This document shows positions 62,491 through 64,000 of a stretch of 64,000 nucleotides of DNA, in pieces; position 1 is the first letter of the stretch, and each line of letters opens with the position of its first letter. A model generated the notes under the pieces. The model was not told where the DNA came from and made no database searches. It saw only the letters and a list, made by a program, of their open reading frames with translations. The position numbers were made by a program, and so were the translations under genes. The DNA is from Coffea arabica (Eukaryota; Streptophyta; Magnoliopsida; Gentianales; Rubiaceae), in the NCBI RefSeq assembly GCF_036785885.1, contig NC_092323.1, positions 16,252,501 to 16,316,500 of the forward strand, read 5' to 3'.

Positions 62491-63164
62491 TAGGGGTGGC
62501 AATGGGGCGGGGGTGGGGCGGGGGACACCTCCCCAACCCCCGGCCCGTTGCATTTTAATTCCCCCCGTCCCGTCCCAGTCCCCGCTCCGCTTCCCCCGCG
62601 GGGGCACCCGTGGGGTTAAAAAATTTTATTATATAATTTTATTATAATTAAATTTGAACAAATAATCAATTATTAAAATATCAACATATCACTAAATTAT
62701 TATTCATTGTAACTTCACAATTGAAACTCATAAAAATAATTAAACAAAGGTTATTTGACTACAATCTAATATGATAAAACAAATATAACTAAAATAATCA
62801 AGTTTTCACTTTTGATACAAATACAATCACTAAATTAATATTGTGTTTTTTTAGAAAAATGTGTTATTGTATTAAGTGTAGTTAGGAATTTAACATAAAT
62901 GTATTAATAAATTTAGTATAAATAATTAATAATTTTTATTAATAAACATGCATAATTAGTAGTATAATTGATAATATCATTATATATATATATATAATTA
63001 TGTACATATATATATTTTTTCAAACGGGAGGCGGGGCGGGGAAGTATACCCCCGCCCCCCGCCCCATTTCTAAACGGGGGGGAAAAATTTCCCCTGCCCC
63101 CGGCCCCGCCCCATCCCCCGCCCCAATGACCCCCCGCGGGCACTCGCCCCCGTTGCCATCCCTA
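62491..63164. mobile_element. hAT-type MITE with G/C-tract ends (element C), complete
   Basis: Ends TAGGGGTGGCAATGGGG and, reversed, TAGGGATGGCAACGGGG. Perfect 8-bp target duplication CTCACAAG (62483-62490 and 63165-63172). Long G/C-rich subterminal zones (GGGGCGGGG words) flank an AT-rich centre with a (TA)n patch near 62979. 674 bp, non-coding. Frames read across it are Gly/Pro low-complexity artefacts. Confidence 0.93.
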
Positions 63165-64000
63165 CTCACAAGCTTTCTAGTTTAGTATCAGAATTTTTAA
63201 TTTGTATCCGTATTGAGTTCCCAAAAAAAGAAAAAAAAAACGAATTTAAAAACGAAAGCTCACTTTTCATGGGCTCCCACTTTGGGATCTGTGGCAAGTG
63301 GTATATACATATATATAATTTTTAGATAAAGTTCTACTAAGTTTTGGGGATTGATGTTTTAGGTTCAAGAAAAATTCAATGGCACATTTACATCAACATG
63401 CATACAATCTAAAGTATAGCTAGGTGCTTTCTTTCCTTTTTTTTTTTAAAATTTTTTGATAAAAAAGTATAATTCAATTAATTTTCAACTAAATCCACCA
63501 TTAGAAATGGCACAACAAAATTTAGAGAATACCTACACCGATTATTGATCTTGCATTTTTAGCTAAGACAACTTGACAGGCTAGCAGGTATGTGTAGTGT
63601 CCTCCCTTGTAATAGAGTAGGATTTTCCCTGCTTAAAATCCCTGCTTATAATAGAATAGGATTAAAAAAAAAAAAAAGAAGCTTAGACATGCATCACTTT
63701 GGTATTTTATCTACTATTCCATGAGTCGAGTCCCTTATGATATCCAAAACAAGAGGGCCTAAACTAGATAGAAAATCTCCCACCGCACTAATTTTGGATG
63801 GGTCGGGTCTGGAATTTCAGCCCACTTTAATGTTTGGCTCAAATTAAGCTTAACTCAACCTAAACCTTTTTAATGCTAGTCACAACCCTGATTTTAGTGG
63901 ACAAGGGCAATCCTAAGAGGGGCTTTTTTTAAAAAAAATTTTTTTATGAGGGTAAGGGTAAAATTTAAGAGGTAAGGAGAGAACTTGCTGCAATAATTTA
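63165..64000. other. Intergenic to the right edge, no gene
   Basis: AT-rich with A-runs near 63228 and 63663. A GGGTCGGGTCTGGAATTTCA stretch near 63801 may be a remnant of a hAT-type element end. Nothing else supported. Confidence 0.45.

Noticed and set aside
62913-63185. Gly- and Pro-rich frames on both strands
   Set aside because: Translations of the G/C-tract end of a hAT-type MITE.

Overview
The window is nuclear DNA of a flowering plant, most likely a eudicot. Genes have GT-AG introns, intergenic DNA is AT-rich and full of small transposons, and the recognisable products belong to plant families: a cysteine-rich receptor-like kinase, an F-box protein, an MKS1-type VQ protein, a plastid UMP kinase and an AIPP2-like PHD protein. 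I cannot fix the species. Nothing prokaryotic or organellar is present.

Layout. 1-630 (minus): 5' end of a cysteine-rich receptor-like kinase/secretory protein that continues past the left edge. 0.6-26 kb: gene-poor. It holds a broken F-box gene (6.0-6.8 kb), a large diverged tandem duplication of non-coding blocks (3.3-18 kb), several SINE-like insertions with target-site duplications, hAT-type MITEs and other small inverted-repeat elements. 27.7-31.0 kb (plus): seven-exon WD40 protein of the WDR44-like plant family. 31.8-33.7 kb: composite polypyrimidine/polypurine repeat. 34.1-38.1 kb (plus): six-exon nuclear PHD-finger protein with an AIPP2-type C-terminal domain. 38.9-40.4 kb (minus): single-exon, shortened Cactin-like gene, converging on the PHD gene. 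41.3-44.0 kb: nested repeats (AT minisatellite, palindromic MITE, hAT MITE). 45.2-50.4 kb (plus): seven-exon chloroplast UMP kinase. 53.9-57.4 kb: LTR retrotransposon without visible coding capacity, minus orientation, followed by a Helitron 3' end at 58.13 kb. 59.8-60.5 kb (minus): intronless MKS1-like VQ protein. 61-63.2 kb: two more inverted-repeat elements.

The genes do not form a pathway. They act separately: surface signalling or defence (CRK, MKS1-like), chromatin reading (PHD), splicing (Cactin-like), plastid pyrimidine metabolism and RNA (UMP kinase) and a WD40 scaffold. Exon borders were set by reading-frame continuity, GT-AG sites and resemblance to known family members; no transcript data were used. 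I found no convincing new coding system. The most unusual content is the duplicated non-coding block array, the shortened intronless Cactin copy, the duplicated 39-residue motif in the PHD protein, and a set of MITEs with shared ends but different subterminal repeats.
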